In this document: positions 24,219-32,441 of the stretch, piece after piece
Layout of the letters: each line of letters begins with the position of its first letter
Position numbering within the stretch: the first letter of the stretch is position 1
Assembly: GCA_017795045.1 (NCBI GenBank)
Contig: CP051244.1
Location: 104,252 to 140,780 of the forward strand
From: Allomuricauda sp.
Lineage (GTDB): Bacteria > Bacteroidota > Bacteroidia > Flavobacteriales > Flavobacteriaceae
Direction of reading: 5' to 3'
Length of the DNA stretch: 36,529 bases
Position numbers and translations under genes: made by a program
The notes under the pieces: model-generated
What the model was told of the DNA's origin: nothing
Database searches by the model: none
Seen by the model: only the letters and a program-made list of their open reading frames with translations

Positions 24219-25184
24219 ATGCACACCATGATTCATTCAAAACTATTTTTGTTTGCTTTTGTCTTTTTCATATCGATTCTAAACCTTCGGGGACAGAACA
24301 CAGGCCCCATTCAAGAAGGGTCTGGTTATTTTCAAATGGAAGTAGAAAACTTGGATGATACCAGTAAAATAAATGTGTATTATCATAGACCTAAAAACTT
24401 CAATCCAGATTCAAAAGTAATCTTGGTGATTCCAGGAGCGGGGAGAAATGCTGATACCTACCGGGATGCTTGGATTGTAAATTCCGAAAAATACAATGTA
24501 CTGGTTCTCTCCCCCATGTATCCAAAAAGCGAATACGGGTTCGAGGACTATCACCTTGGTGGCATTATACAGAATCTAAATATTTCCGAATGTGTATCAT
24601 GGGTTGAGGGAACCAATGAAGCTATTTTGGATGAGGACAAACTCGTATACCACATAAATCCTGAAAAAAGAAAATGGCTCTTTAACGATTTTGATGCAAT
24701 TTTTGATTTTGCCATTACAGCAACTCAATCAAATCAAACTTCCTATGATATTTTTGGGCATTCGGCTGGCGGGCAAATCCTTCACAGGTTCGCCTTGTTC
24801 CGCCCCTTTTCAAAAGCAGACCGTATATTGGCTTCCAATTCAGGTTTCTATACGTTGCCTGACTTTGGGTCTCCATTACCATTTGGTCTTAAGAATAGTT
24901 CGCTTACTGTTGATGACCTAAAAGCATCATTTGGCAAAAAATTGATTCTTTTCATTGGAGAAATGGACAATGAGAATGAAACGGGAGGTACTTTGTTGCG
25001 TTCAAAATCAGCAGACCAACAAGGTTCCCATCGTCTGGAGAGAGCGCAATATTTCTACCAGTTGTCACAAAATAATTCCAAAAAATTAGGTGCGATGTTC
25101 AATTGGGAAATTAAGATCGTCCCAAAAATTGGGCATGATTATCGTAAAATGAGTCAAGCAGCCGGCTCATACCTATACGAATAG
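24219..25184 (+). CDS. Exported alpha/beta hydrolase (esterase/PHB-depolymerase-like)
   Basis: This 321-aa protein has a signal peptide ending near residue 26 (LFAFVFFISILNLRGQ). Two starts are possible: 24219 (MHT) or 24228 (MIHSK), and the second gives a tighter signal peptide. The hydrolase domain shows VILVIPGAGRNADTYRD, the nucleophile elbow FGHSAGGQ with S182, and a C-terminal IGHDYRKM that likely supplies the histidine; the acid is probably the aspartate in FIGEMDNENE. It lacks the cysteine-rich module of the two preceding genes. It is 22 bases downstream of the previous gene with no terminator between, so it is probably the last gene of the operon. Confidence 0.85.
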   Translation: MHTMIHSKLFLFAFVFFISILNLRGQNTGPIQEGSGYFQMEVENLDDTSKINVYYHRPKNFNPDSKVILVIPGAGRNADTYRDAWIVNSEKYNVLVLSPMYPKSEYGFEDYHLGGIIQNLNISECVSWVEGTNEAILDEDKLVYHINPEKRKWLFNDFDAIFDFAITATQSNQTSYDIFGHSAGGQILHRFALFRPFSKADRILASNSGFYTLPDFGSPLPFGLKNSSLTVDDLKASFGKKLILFIGEMDNENETGGTLLRSKSADQQGSHRLERAQYFYQLSQNNSKKLGAMFNWEIKIVPKIGHDYRKMSQAAGSYLYE

Positions 25185-25226
25185 ACTCTTCTTAAATCAC
25201 TAATTATCAGTGTTTTTAAACTGCAT

Positions 25227-25243
25227 AAAACAAGGTTTGTTTT
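25227..25243. repeat. A/T-rich inverted repeat after the hydrolase operon
   Basis: AAAACAA/TTGTTTT with a 3-base centre, 43 bases past the hydrolase stop. It may be a weak terminator (it is followed by TAAAAA rather than a T-run) or a protein-binding site. Confidence 0.4.
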
Positions 25244-25303
25244 AAAAATACATGCTTTTGGAAGGTATAAACACACTTCAAATGTAAATTTAACGTTAAT
25301 TAA

Positions 25304-25333
25304 TTGTAAACTAAACGTAATTTGGTATTTTTG
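25304..25333 (+). promoter_or_regulatory. Full -33/-7 promoter of the 40-aa ORF
   Basis: TTG at 25304-25306, a 19-base spacer, then TATTTTTG at 25326-25333: spacing and boxes agree with the Bacteroidota consensus. It lies 20 bases upstream of the ATG at 25354. Confidence 0.68.
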
Positions 25334-25353
25334 TAGTATAAATCCCATACGAT

Positions 25354-25476
25354 ATGAGAAAGCGAATCAATACATGGGTAGAAAACGTGTCCAATAAGTT
25401 TGACCGGATTTGGTCAAACGCAAAGACCTATTGCAGAAAGTGCAGGTTGGTCTATGAACGAATGTGGAGCATTTAG
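25354..25476 (+). CDS. Short basic ORF, 40 aa
   Basis: An ATG at 25354 opens a 40-codon frame ending in TAG at 25474-25476. The product starts MRKRINTWVENVSNKFDRIW and ends with a Cys-pair and aromatic-rich tail, YCRKCRLVYERMWSI. It is basic, has no membrane helix, and shows a CxxC-type pair (CRKC). Support for a real gene: a complete promoter 20 bases upstream, a clean ATG, and a stop that just meets the convergent rsmG stop (3-base overlap, 25473-25475). I do not recognise the family. It could be a small regulatory or ribosome-associated protein, or the transcript could be a small RNA whose ORF is incidental. Confidence 0.5.
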   Translation: MRKRINTWVENVSNKFDRIWSNAKTYCRKCRLVYERMWSI

Positions 25477-26114
25477 TCCTGCCCTTTAAACTTTTGTGGT
25501 AAATAGACCACTTTTTTTGTTTCAAAGAAATCTTCTTCGAAGTATTCACTCAAATCAAAGATTTGGACGGTTTTGTAGTCTTTCAATTCCTCTTCCAAGT
25601 CGCCCCCTTTTAAATAGAGGATCCCATTCTTACGGGCATGGGCAGAGTCCTTTTTGATTTTTCCCTTGGTCCAATGCACAAAAGTGGGCATGGCGGCCAC
25701 TGCCCTACTCACAATAAAGTCAAACTGGCCATCCAAATCCTCAACACGGGTATGATGGGCAGTCACATTGTCCAATCCCAGACCTTCCACAACCTCCTGC
25801 ACCACCTTTACTTTCTTTCCAATGGCATCCACCAAGGTAAACTGGACCTCGGGAAACAGAATGGCCAACGGAATTCCCGGAAAACCGCCACCGGTCCCCA
25901 CATCCAATATCCGGGAGCCCTCATTGAACGATTGTATTTTTGCTATTCCCAAGGAATGAAGCACATGGCGCAAGTAAAGCTCATCGATATCTTTTCTGGA
26001 AACCACATTGATTTTTTTGTTCCAATCCTGGTACAGTGCCTCCAAATCAAGGAAATGCTCTTTCTGCGCATCGGTGAGCGTTGTAAAATATTTGAAGATA
26101 AGCTCGATGTTCAT
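25473..26114 (-). CDS. rsmG: 16S rRNA m7G527 methyltransferase RsmG
   Basis: This 213-aa enzyme methylates N7 of G527 in the 530 loop of 16S rRNA using SAM; its loss gives low-level streptomycin resistance in other bacteria. Motifs include LYQDWNKKINVVSRKDIDEL near the N-terminus, SAM motif ILDVGTGGGFPGIPLAILFP (about residues 70-89), VDAIGKKVKVVQEVVEGLGL, and FDFIVSRAVAAM. C-terminal residues are YLPQKFKGQD. It is convergent with the 40-aa ORF and divergent from the desaturase gene. Its own -7 box is at 26135-26142 on the minus strand. Confidence 0.96.
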   Translation of the reverse strand: MNIELIFKYFTTLTDAQKEHFLDLEALYQDWNKKINVVSRKDIDELYLRHVLHSLGIAKIQSFNEGSRILDVGTGGGFPGIPLAILFPEVQFTLVDAIGKKVKVVQEVVEGLGLDNVTAHHTRVEDLDGQFDFIVSRAVAAMPTFVHWTKGKIKKDSAHARKNGILYLKGGDLEEELKDYKTVQIFDLSEYFEEDFFETKKVVYLPQKFKGQD

Positions 26115-26134
26115 CTAAAGTTTGTTAATTTTAG

Positions 26135-26142
26135 CAAAACTA
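26135..26142 (-). promoter_or_regulatory. -7 box of rsmG
   Basis: The minus strand reads TAGTTTTG, an exact TAnnTTTG match, 20 bases upstream of the start at 26114. Confidence 0.5.
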
Positions 26143-26182
26143 ATACTTTTAAACAGGTTAACACCGTTCTAACATTAAGGTG

Positions 26183-26214
26183 TTGGGCCCTAACGGTCCA
26201 TTTGGTTACCTTTG
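26183..26214 (+). promoter_or_regulatory. -33/-7 promoter of the desaturase gene
   Basis: TTG at 26183-26185 and TACCTTTG at 26207-26214 with a 21-base spacer, 14 bases before the ATG at 26229. Confidence 0.62.
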
Positions 26215-26228
26215 CTAAAATTTTTTTT

Positions 26229-27329
26229 ATGGACAAGACCACCATCCGGTTTTCACGAAAGGATTCTGCACAGTTTTTCAGAACACTGAACAAAAGAGTA
26301 AATGAATACTTCAATGAGAATGGCATAAAGAAGACCGGGAACTGGAAACTTCACTTGAAGACGATAGTGATGTTCGCCCTATTTTTGACTCCCTATTTTT
26401 TGATTTTAACGTTGAACCTTCCCTTTTGGGCCTATGTCATCCTATCCATTGTCATGGGTGTTGGAATGGCCGGAGTGGGCATGAATGTGATGCACGATGG
26501 CAACCATGGTGCATATTCCAATAAAAAATGGGTCAATAAACTCATGGGAAGCAGCATTTACATCTTGGCAGGAAACGTATACAACTGGCAAGTACAACAC
26601 AATGTACTGCACCATACCTACACTAACATCCATGAGCATGATGAAGATATGGAAGCAGGTAGGATTCTTCGCTTTTCCAAACATGCCGAATGGAAAAAGC
26701 ACCACAAGTTCCAACACTATTACTCGATTTTCCTTTATGGATTATTGACTTTCAACTGGGCCGTGACCACAGATTTCCAGCAAATGTATCGCTACATGAA
26801 GCGTAAATTGAGCTATGGAAAGCTGCCCAACCCCGTAATCAATTGGAGCACCTTGGTCATCACAAAATTGATTTACTTGACCATTTGGATCGTACTCCCC
26901 ATGATTTTTGGAGGCGTTACGTGGTGGCAAGTACTTTTGGGCTTCTTTATCATGCACTATGTGGCCGGTGTAATTTTGAGTGTGGTATTCCAATTGGCAC
27001 ACATTGTGGACGAAGCCGAAACACCCCTCCCCGATGAGAGCGGGAACATGAAAAACACATGGGCCATACACCAACTCTTCACCACGGTGAACTTCGGTAC
27101 AAAAAATCGCATAATAAACTGGTTTACAGGCGGCTTGAACCATCAGGTAGAGCACCACATCTTCCCCAATATCAGTCACATTCACTACACAAATATTTCC
27201 AAAATTGTGAAACAGACTGCACGGGAATTTAATTTGCCTTACAACGAGTATAAAACTACCAGAAAAGCTATAATTTCGCACTTCAAACATTTGAAGGAAT
27301 TGGGTAAAAACCCAGCACTTCAGTACTAG
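26229..27329 (+). CDS. Membrane fatty-acid desaturase (linoleoyl/acyl-CoA desaturase-like)
   Basis: This 366-aa di-iron desaturase introduces a double bond into acyl chains at the membrane. The three histidine boxes are H89-DGNH (HDGNHGA, 89-95), HNVLHH (124-129), and HQVEHH (305-310). The HxxHH third box with glutamine at the front is typical of front-end or acyl-lipid desaturases; the cytochrome b5 domain of eukaryotic front-end enzymes is absent. Hydrophobic pairs at about 45-85 and 205-255 are the membrane spans. The start at 26229 follows a full promoter; the frame is open for 197 codons upstream but that part is antisense to rsmG. Regiospecificity cannot be read. Followed 16 bases later by the aminotransferase gene. 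Confidence 0.93.
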   Translation: MDKTTIRFSRKDSAQFFRTLNKRVNEYFNENGIKKTGNWKLHLKTIVMFALFLTPYFLILTLNLPFWAYVILSIVMGVGMAGVGMNVMHDGNHGAYSNKKWVNKLMGSSIYILAGNVYNWQVQHNVLHHTYTNIHEHDEDMEAGRILRFSKHAEWKKHHKFQHYYSIFLYGLLTFNWAVTTDFQQMYRYMKRKLSYGKLPNPVINWSTLVITKLIYLTIWIVLPMIFGGVTWWQVLLGFFIMHYVAGVILSVVFQLAHIVDEAETPLPDESGNMKNTWAIHQLFTTVNFGTKNRIINWFTGGLNHQVEHHIFPNISHIHYTNISKIVKQTAREFNLPYNEYKTTRKAIISHFKHLKELGKNPALQY

Positions 27330-27345
27330 TAAAATAGCAAAATCA

Positions 27346-28530
27346 ATGAGCAACCACTTATCTGACAGGATTCAGAACATGTCCACGTCGGCCACACTGG
27401 CCATGGCTGCAAAAGCCAGGGAGTTACGAAATGAAGGAAAGGATATTATTGGGTTGAGTTTGGGCGAACCGGACTTCAACATCCCCGATTTTATCAAAGA
27501 GGCCGCTAAGCAGGCCATTGACGACAATTACAGCAGTTATACCCCAGTGGATGGTTATGCTGAATTAAAAAAGGCTATTTCGCTAAAGTTTAAGCGCGAC
27601 AACGGCTTGGAATATGGTCCCAACCAAATTGTGGTCTCCTCAGGAGCCAAACAGTCCCTTTTCAATATCGCCATGGTGGTTTTGAACCCTGGCGACGAGG
27701 TAATCCTACCTGCACCGTATTGGGTAAGCTACAGTGATATTGTAAAATTGGCCGAAGGTGTTCCCGTGGAGGTGAAGACCGATATTGATACCGATTTTAA
27801 AATGACCCCTGCCCAGTTGGAGGCGGCCATTACCCCAAAAACCCGCATGATCTGGTTCAGCTCACCCTGCAACCCCAGTGGCTCTGTGTACAGCAAAGCC
27901 GAACTGGAAGGATTGGCCGAGGTTTTGAAAAAGCATCCAAACATCTATGTGGTTTCCGATGAAATCTACGAACACATCAATTTCGCCGGGGGCCATGTAA
28001 GCATCGCTGGTATTGATGGGATGTATGACAGGACCGTAACGGTAAATGGTGTATCCAAAGCCTTTGCCATGACCGGATGGCGTATTGGATACATTGGTGC
28101 TCCCGAATGGATCGCCAAGGGATGTACCAAACTACAAGGACAGGTGACCAGTGGTGCCAATGCCATTGCTCAGCGTGCCGTTATCACCGCTCTGGAAGCT
28201 CCCGTGAGCAAAATCCAGTATATGATTGATGAATTCCACAAAAGAAGAGACCTTGTATTGGGTCTTTTGGGAGAGATTGAAGGGTTTAACTTGAATGTTC
28301 CTGAAGGGGCCTTTTATGTGTTTCCAGATATCTCAGCTTTCTTTGGAAAGACCTTGAACGGGACCACCATCAACAATGCTTCTGATTTTGCCCTATACCT
28401 TTTGGAGCATGCCAATGTGGCCACGGTTACCGGAGAAGCTTTTGGAAACCCCAACTGCATTCGCATCTCGTATGCAGCATCAGAAAAAGAATTGAAGGAA
28501 GCCATTGCAAGAATCAAGGCTGTGGTTTAA
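27346..28530 (+). CDS. Class I pyridoxal-phosphate aminotransferase (aspartate aminotransferase type)
   Basis: This 394-aa cytosolic PLP enzyme transfers amino groups, most likely between aspartate or an aromatic amino acid and 2-oxoglutarate. Diagnostic stretches: LSLGEPDFNIPDFIKEAA, YTPVDGYAELKKAI, VVSSGAKQSLFN (cofactor phosphate loop), FSSPCNPSGSVYSKAEL (substrate/PLP Asn), VVSDEIYEHINF (Asp and Tyr contacting PLP), the Schiff-base lysine in VNGVSKAFAMTGWRIGY, and CIRISYAASEKEL (Arg binding the alpha-carboxylate). It belongs to the aspC/aspartate aminotransferase subgroup Ib by motif. It begins 16 bases after the desaturase stop and could be co-transcribed with it. Confidence 0.95.
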   Translation: MSNHLSDRIQNMSTSATLAMAAKARELRNEGKDIIGLSLGEPDFNIPDFIKEAAKQAIDDNYSSYTPVDGYAELKKAISLKFKRDNGLEYGPNQIVVSSGAKQSLFNIAMVVLNPGDEVILPAPYWVSYSDIVKLAEGVPVEVKTDIDTDFKMTPAQLEAAITPKTRMIWFSSPCNPSGSVYSKAELEGLAEVLKKHPNIYVVSDEIYEHINFAGGHVSIAGIDGMYDRTVTVNGVSKAFAMTGWRIGYIGAPEWIAKGCTKLQGQVTSGANAIAQRAVITALEAPVSKIQYMIDEFHKRRDLVLGLLGEIEGFNLNVPEGAFYVFPDISAFFGKTLNGTTINNASDFALYLLEHANVATVTGEAFGNPNCIRISYAASEKELKEAIARIKAVV

Positions 28531-28540
28531 TTTGTTGTCA

Positions 28541-28608
28541 TGCTGAACTTGATTCAGCATCTTATTCATCTGAAAGACTAAGATGAAACCCTGAAACTTA
28601 TTCAGGGT
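28541..28608. repeat. REP-like pair of hairpins
   Basis: Two imperfectly related hairpins: TGCTGAA/TTCAGCA (28541-28559, loop CTTGA) and ACCCTGAA/TTCAGGGT (28588-28608, loop ACTTA). The first is preceded by GTCA and resembles intergenic repeats of the type TGTCATGCTGAACTTG seen across many bacterial genomes. Confidence 0.62.
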
Positions 28609-28635
28609 GCAAATCCAGAAAAACAATAGAATCAT

Positions 28636-28674
28636 AAAAAGCCTCTTGCAGTATCAACTTCAAGAGGTTTTTTT
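28636..28674. terminator. Bidirectional intrinsic terminator (aminotransferase / trkH)
   Basis: Stem CCTCTTG (28642-28648) / CAAGAGG (28661-28667), loop of 12, with an A-run before it and a T-run after it. The stop codon of trkH lies at the end of the T-run. Confidence 0.85.
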
Positions 28675-30164
28675 TATGTCTTCTTCCAGAAATAAGGGGT
28701 GAGGATGATCAAGACCGTGAAAAGCTCCAAACGGCCCAACAACATTAAGAAGCCACACCACCACTTCCCGGCAGGCGGTAAACTGTTGTAATTGCTCACA
28801 GGGTTAAGGTCACCAAAGGCCGGCCCTACGTTCCCCAAGGATGAGGCAGCCCCACCTACGGCCGAAATAAAATCCAACCCTAAAAAGCCCAATACCAAGG
28901 AACCGATGATGAACAAAAGCATGTACAGTACAAAAAAAGCAATGACATTGTACACGATATGCTCCGTTACTGTCTTTTCATTATAGCGAACCGGAATAAT
29001 GGCATTGGGATGCAGGGTCCGTTTAAACTCCAAGACCCCATTTTTGATGATGATCAAATGGCGCATCACCTTAATCCCACCAGCCGTGGATCCCGCGGAA
29101 CCCCCCAAGAACATCAACCCAAAAAAGAAAACGGTCAAAAATGGGGTCCATGAGGTAAAGTCTGCCGTAACAAAACCAGTGGTAGTGATCACAGCGATGA
29201 CCTGGAACAGGGCATGCCTAAAAGCACTTTCGGCCTCGCCCCAGACCATGGGATGAAAATCGGATACAGGCACATCACCCTTAAAGTAGATGCCCAATGC
29301 GGCCAAAATAGAGAAAATCACCACAAAGCCGAAGTAGTATCTAAACTCTTCATCCCTTAAAATACGTTGCACCCGTCCTGTGAACGCAAAATAGCTGAGT
29401 ACAAAATTGCTTCCGGCCAAGAACATAAAAACAATGGTGATATACTGGATCACAGGTGCGTTGTTCCAATACGCCAAACTGGCGTTTTTGGTAGAAAACC
29501 CTCCCGTAGACATGGTGGCCAATGCATGGTTGATGGCATCAAAAAATGTCATTCCCGCCAATTTAAGCAATACGGTTTCCGCAACGGTATATCCAAAATA
29601 GATCAACCATAATCGTTTAGCGGTGTCCGTAATCCTAGGATGTAATTTATCTCCAGCCGGACCTGGTGCTTCTGCGGCAAACAACTGCATCCCCCCTATC
29701 CCCAAAAGAGGCAGAATGGCAATGGCCAACACAATAATTCCCATCCCTCCGATCCAGTGGGTCAGACTCCTCCAAAGCAAAATTCCTTCGGGAAGGGATT
29801 CAATATCGTCCAAAATGGACGCCCCTGTTGTGGTATAGCCGGATATTGTTTCAAAAAAAGCGTCGGTAATGGAAGGTATAGACCCAGAAAAGAGATAGGG
29901 AAGCATTCCAGAAATGGACATCACCACCCAACCAAAAGTCACTATAATGTAACCTTCCTTGCGTTTTACTTCCTTTTTGTGCCCGCGGGTATTGAACATG
30001 GCCATCATCCCGAAGAGCATGGTCACAATGGCCGCAAGGGTAATATCCAAGGTGGCACCGTCTTTATAAATACCACTGGCAAAGGCTGCCAGAAGCATAA
30101 AGGACCCGTTGCAAAGCAACAATAGCCCCATGATGTGAACAATGATTCGTGTATTGAGCCTCAT
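28674..30164 (-). CDS. trkH: TrkH-type potassium transporter, membrane subunit
   Basis: This 496-aa membrane protein is the K+ (or Na+)-conducting subunit of the Trk/Ktr system. The start at 30164 (MRLNTRIIVHIMG) overlaps the trkA stop by one base; an upstream ATG at 30209 lies within trkA and is rejected. The four selectivity-filter-like repeats are visible: SGYTTTGASIL, TMSTGGFSTKN, ITTTGFVTADF, and AASSLGNVGPAFG, each with the conserved central glycine, and GGSAGSTAGGIKVMRHLI precedes the last repeat. About ten hydrophobic segments. It works with the NAD-binding regulator TrkA encoded just upstream. Confidence 0.96.
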   Translation of the reverse strand: MRLNTRIIVHIMGLLLLCNGSFMLLAAFASGIYKDGATLDITLAAIVTMLFGMMAMFNTRGHKKEVKRKEGYIIVTFGWVVMSISGMLPYLFSGSIPSITDAFFETISGYTTTGASILDDIESLPEGILLWRSLTHWIGGMGIIVLAIAILPLLGIGGMQLFAAEAPGPAGDKLHPRITDTAKRLWLIYFGYTVAETVLLKLAGMTFFDAINHALATMSTGGFSTKNASLAYWNNAPVIQYITIVFMFLAGSNFVLSYFAFTGRVQRILRDEEFRYYFGFVVIFSILAALGIYFKGDVPVSDFHPMVWGEAESAFRHALFQVIAVITTTGFVTADFTSWTPFLTVFFFGLMFLGGSAGSTAGGIKVMRHLIIIKNGVLEFKRTLHPNAIIPVRYNEKTVTEHIVYNVIAFFVLYMLLFIIGSLVLGFLGLDFISAVGGAASSLGNVGPAFGDLNPVSNYNSLPPAGKWWCGFLMLLGRLELFTVLIILTPYFWKKT

Positions 30165-31513
30165 TATAGGAACAGCTTTTCTATCCTTGGGATGGCCTTG
30201 GGCAGGCAACAGACCACCACGCGATCTCCTTCCGTAATCCTAAAATCCCCAAGAGCAATGATTCCCTCGCCGTTTCTAATGACCCCACCGATACTGGCTT
30301 CCCTTGGGAAGTTCAGTTCTTTGATGATCTCCCCGTTTACGAGTGACGAAGCCTTGACCTCAAACTCCAATATCTCGGCATTGAGGTTGTTCAATCGGGT
30401 CAGTGCCAACACCTCTCCTTTTCTTATATAGCGGAATATGCTATTGGCCGCCAACAGTTTTTTATTGATCAACGTATCCACGCCAATGGAATGTGACAAC
30501 TGAAAATAATCCATGTTCTCCACTAGGGCAATGGTCTTTTTGATGCGCTTGTTCTTGGCTACCAGACAGGACATGATATTGGTCTCGGAATTCCCCGTAA
30601 CGGCAATGAAGGCATCCATGGATTCCAAACTTTCTTCTTCCAAAAGTTCCACATTTCTACCATCCCCGTTGATGACCAGGGCATGGGGCAGTTCATCGGC
30701 AATATCAAAGGCCTTTTCCTTATTTTTTTCGATGAGTTTTACATTGAATTTTTTCGTGCACAGGTCACGGGCCGTTTTGAAGCCCACCTTACTGCCTCCA
30801 AGGATCATCACATTTTTAATGTCCTGTTTTTGCATCCCGGTAAGCTTGTAAAGCTCTTCCACCCCCTTGTCCGAGGTAATGAAATACACTTGGTCTCCCT
30901 CTTTGAACACGGTATCCCCACGGGGAATCAAGGTAAACTGTGTCCCCATTCGCTGTAGGGCGATGGGCATAAAGTGAAGTTCGGGAAAAATCCTAGCGGC
31001 CTCTTTCACCATTTTCCCCACAAACGGGGCCGTTCTGGGCAAAATCACCCCGAACATGGTCAACAGTCCCCCTTCAAACTCGTAGGTATCGTTGAACGCC
31101 GATTGGTTCAGCATCAGCTGGATTTCCATAGCGGCCAATCGTTCGGGCGATATCAACTCATCAATACCCAGTTCCTCGAACTTAATGAGCTCGCGGTTGT
31201 CCATGAACTCCGTATTGGAAATACGGGCTATGGTCCTTTTGCACCCCAACTGCTTTGCTAAAAAACAAAGGGTAATGTTGGTGGTTTCGGAGGAGGTAAC
31301 CGCAATTACCAAATCTGAACCGTCCACTTGAGCATCCCGAAGTACTTGCACGGAAGTGGCATCACCACGAAGCACCCGTATATCCAAATGGTTATCGGCA
31401 TAGGTCAAGCTCTCCTTATCTGGATCAATCAACGTAATATCCTGCGCTTCATAGGACAAAAGTTTTGCCAAATGGAACCCTACCTCACCAGCACCTGCAA
31501 TAATGATTTTCAT
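30164..31513 (-). CDS. trkA: Trk potassium uptake regulator TrkA
   Basis: This 449-aa cytosolic protein gates TrkH in response to NAD(H)/ATP-type ligands. It has two tandem RCK units. The first opens with the Rossmann motif MKIIIAGAGEVGFHLAKLLS and VLRGDATSVQVLRDAQVDGSD-type sequence (residues 49-68), the second with KNVMILGGSKVGFKTARDLC near residue 230 and LVINGDGRNVELLEEESLES-like sequence. Each is followed by an RCK_C segment (FVGKMVKEAARIFPELHFMP; SLVNGEIIKELNFPREASIG). Length fits the duplicated TrkA type. trkA and trkH form a two-gene unit with a 1-base overlap. Confidence 0.96.
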   Translation of the reverse strand: MKIIIAGAGEVGFHLAKLLSYEAQDITLIDPDKESLTYADNHLDIRVLRGDATSVQVLRDAQVDGSDLVIAVTSSETTNITLCFLAKQLGCKRTIARISNTEFMDNRELIKFEELGIDELISPERLAAMEIQLMLNQSAFNDTYEFEGGLLTMFGVILPRTAPFVGKMVKEAARIFPELHFMPIALQRMGTQFTLIPRGDTVFKEGDQVYFITSDKGVEELYKLTGMQKQDIKNVMILGGSKVGFKTARDLCTKKFNVKLIEKNKEKAFDIADELPHALVINGDGRNVELLEEESLESMDAFIAVTGNSETNIMSCLVAKNKRIKKTIALVENMDYFQLSHSIGVDTLINKKLLAANSIFRYIRKGEVLALTRLNNLNAEILEFEVKASSLVNGEIIKELNFPREASIGGVIRNGEGIIALGDFRITEGDRVVVCCLPKAIPRIEKLFL

Positions 31514-31708
31514 TGATTGGAATAAGATGTGTTGTTAAATCGATTCAATTTGTGCCCTGTATTTGACACAAAGAATAGTGACCGTGGCCTAAAAGACATA
31601 TTCTTAAGATAATACGGAAAAAGTTCCCCGTTTCCCGGCAAAATTACACAAATATTTTTGTACGCCTCCCATAAGGTGAAATTGTATATTTGCCAGCAAA
31701 ATAAGGAG
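31514..31708. other. 195-base intergenic region between trkA and menG
   Basis: Divergent spacer. Apart from the menG -7 box at 31685, I see TATTCTTTG on the minus strand near 31567-31575, one base longer than a -7 consensus and possibly the trkA promoter. No gene or hairpin recognised. Confidence 0.5.
31685..31692 (+). promoter_or_regulatory. -7 box of menG-porT
   Basis: TATATTTG matches TAnnTTTG; a TTG at 31658-31660 lies 24 bases upstream, slightly longer than usual. AGGAG abuts the ATG at 31709 and is too close to act as an ordinary Shine-Dalgarno. Confidence 0.5.
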
Positions 31709-32437
31709 ATGTCAAAAAAAGTTACGCCTTACAAGGAATCTGAATTGGGAAAAAAGGAGCAGGTTCGGCAAATGTTCGACACTATTTCTGGTGATTATGA
31801 CGGTTTGAACCGTGTAATTTCTTTCGGAATAGACCTAAAATGGCGCAAACGGATGGTAAAGCTTCTGGCGGCCAAAAAACCCAAAACCCTCTTGGACATC
31901 GCTACGGGTACAGGTGATTTGGCCATTGCCATGATGGGAACTGGAGCTGAAAAAATCATCGGATTGGACATTTCTCCCGGCATGTTGGAAGTGGGAAAGA
32001 CCAAAATCAAGGAAAAAAACCTCCAAGACAGCATTGAAATGATCGTGGGCGATAGTGAAAATCTGCCTTTTGACGACCAAAGTTTTGATGCGGTCACGGT
32101 AGGCTTCGGTGTCCGCAATTTTGAAGATTTGGAAAAAGGCCTACAAGAAATCCACCGAGTGCTAAAACCCGGGGGCACATTAATGATCTTGGAAACTTCC
32201 GTGCCAACAAAAACTCCTTTTAAACAAGGGTACAATATCTATTGCAAATACATTTTACCAACTATAGGCAAGCTCTTTTCCAAAGACCGATCGGCCTATG
32301 CCTACCTCAGCGAATCGGCATCAGTTTTTCCACATGGGGAGGCTTTCAACAATATTTTGGCCAAAATTGGGTTTATAGGAGTAGAGAACAAACCCCAGAC
32401 ATTTGGAGCAGCTTCCATTTATGTCGCTACAAAATAG
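31709..32437 (+). CDS. menG: Demethylmenaquinone methyltransferase (UbiE/MenG)
   Basis: This 242-aa enzyme carries out the SAM-dependent last step of menaquinone synthesis. The start at 31709 (MSKKVTPYKESELGKKEQV) fits the family; an ATG at 31658 would add 17 residues that overlap the promoter. UbiE signatures: MFDTISGDYDGLNRVISFGI, SAM motif TLLDIATGTGDLAIAMMG, FDAVTVGFGVRNFEDLEKGL and HRVLKPGGTLMILETSVP. Menaquinone is the quinone used by the Nqr complex encoded earlier in the window, if the organism lacks ubiquinone as Bacteroidota do. Directly followed by porT, a gene order widely seen in this phylum. Confidence 0.96.
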   Translation: MSKKVTPYKESELGKKEQVRQMFDTISGDYDGLNRVISFGIDLKWRKRMVKLLAAKKPKTLLDIATGTGDLAIAMMGTGAEKIIGLDISPGMLEVGKTKIKEKNLQDSIEMIVGDSENLPFDDQSFDAVTVGFGVRNFEDLEKGLQEIHRVLKPGGTLMILETSVPTKTPFKQGYNIYCKYILPTIGKLFSKDRSAYAYLSESASVFPHGEAFNNILAKIGFIGVENKPQTFGAASIYVATK

Positions 32438-32441
32438 TTTG

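Noticed and set aside
25638..26228. Open frame of 197 codons in front of the desaturase start
   Set aside because: It is antisense to rsmG and includes the desaturase promoter; histidine boxes and usual family length fit the ATG at 26229.
29757..30125. Plus-strand ORFs opposite trkH and trkA
   Set aside because: They are shadows of strongly conserved minus-strand genes and show low-complexity translations.
31703..31708. AAGGAG as Shine-Dalgarno for menG
   Set aside because: It touches the ATG at 31709, leaving no spacer, and Bacteroidota rely little on Shine-Dalgarno pairing.
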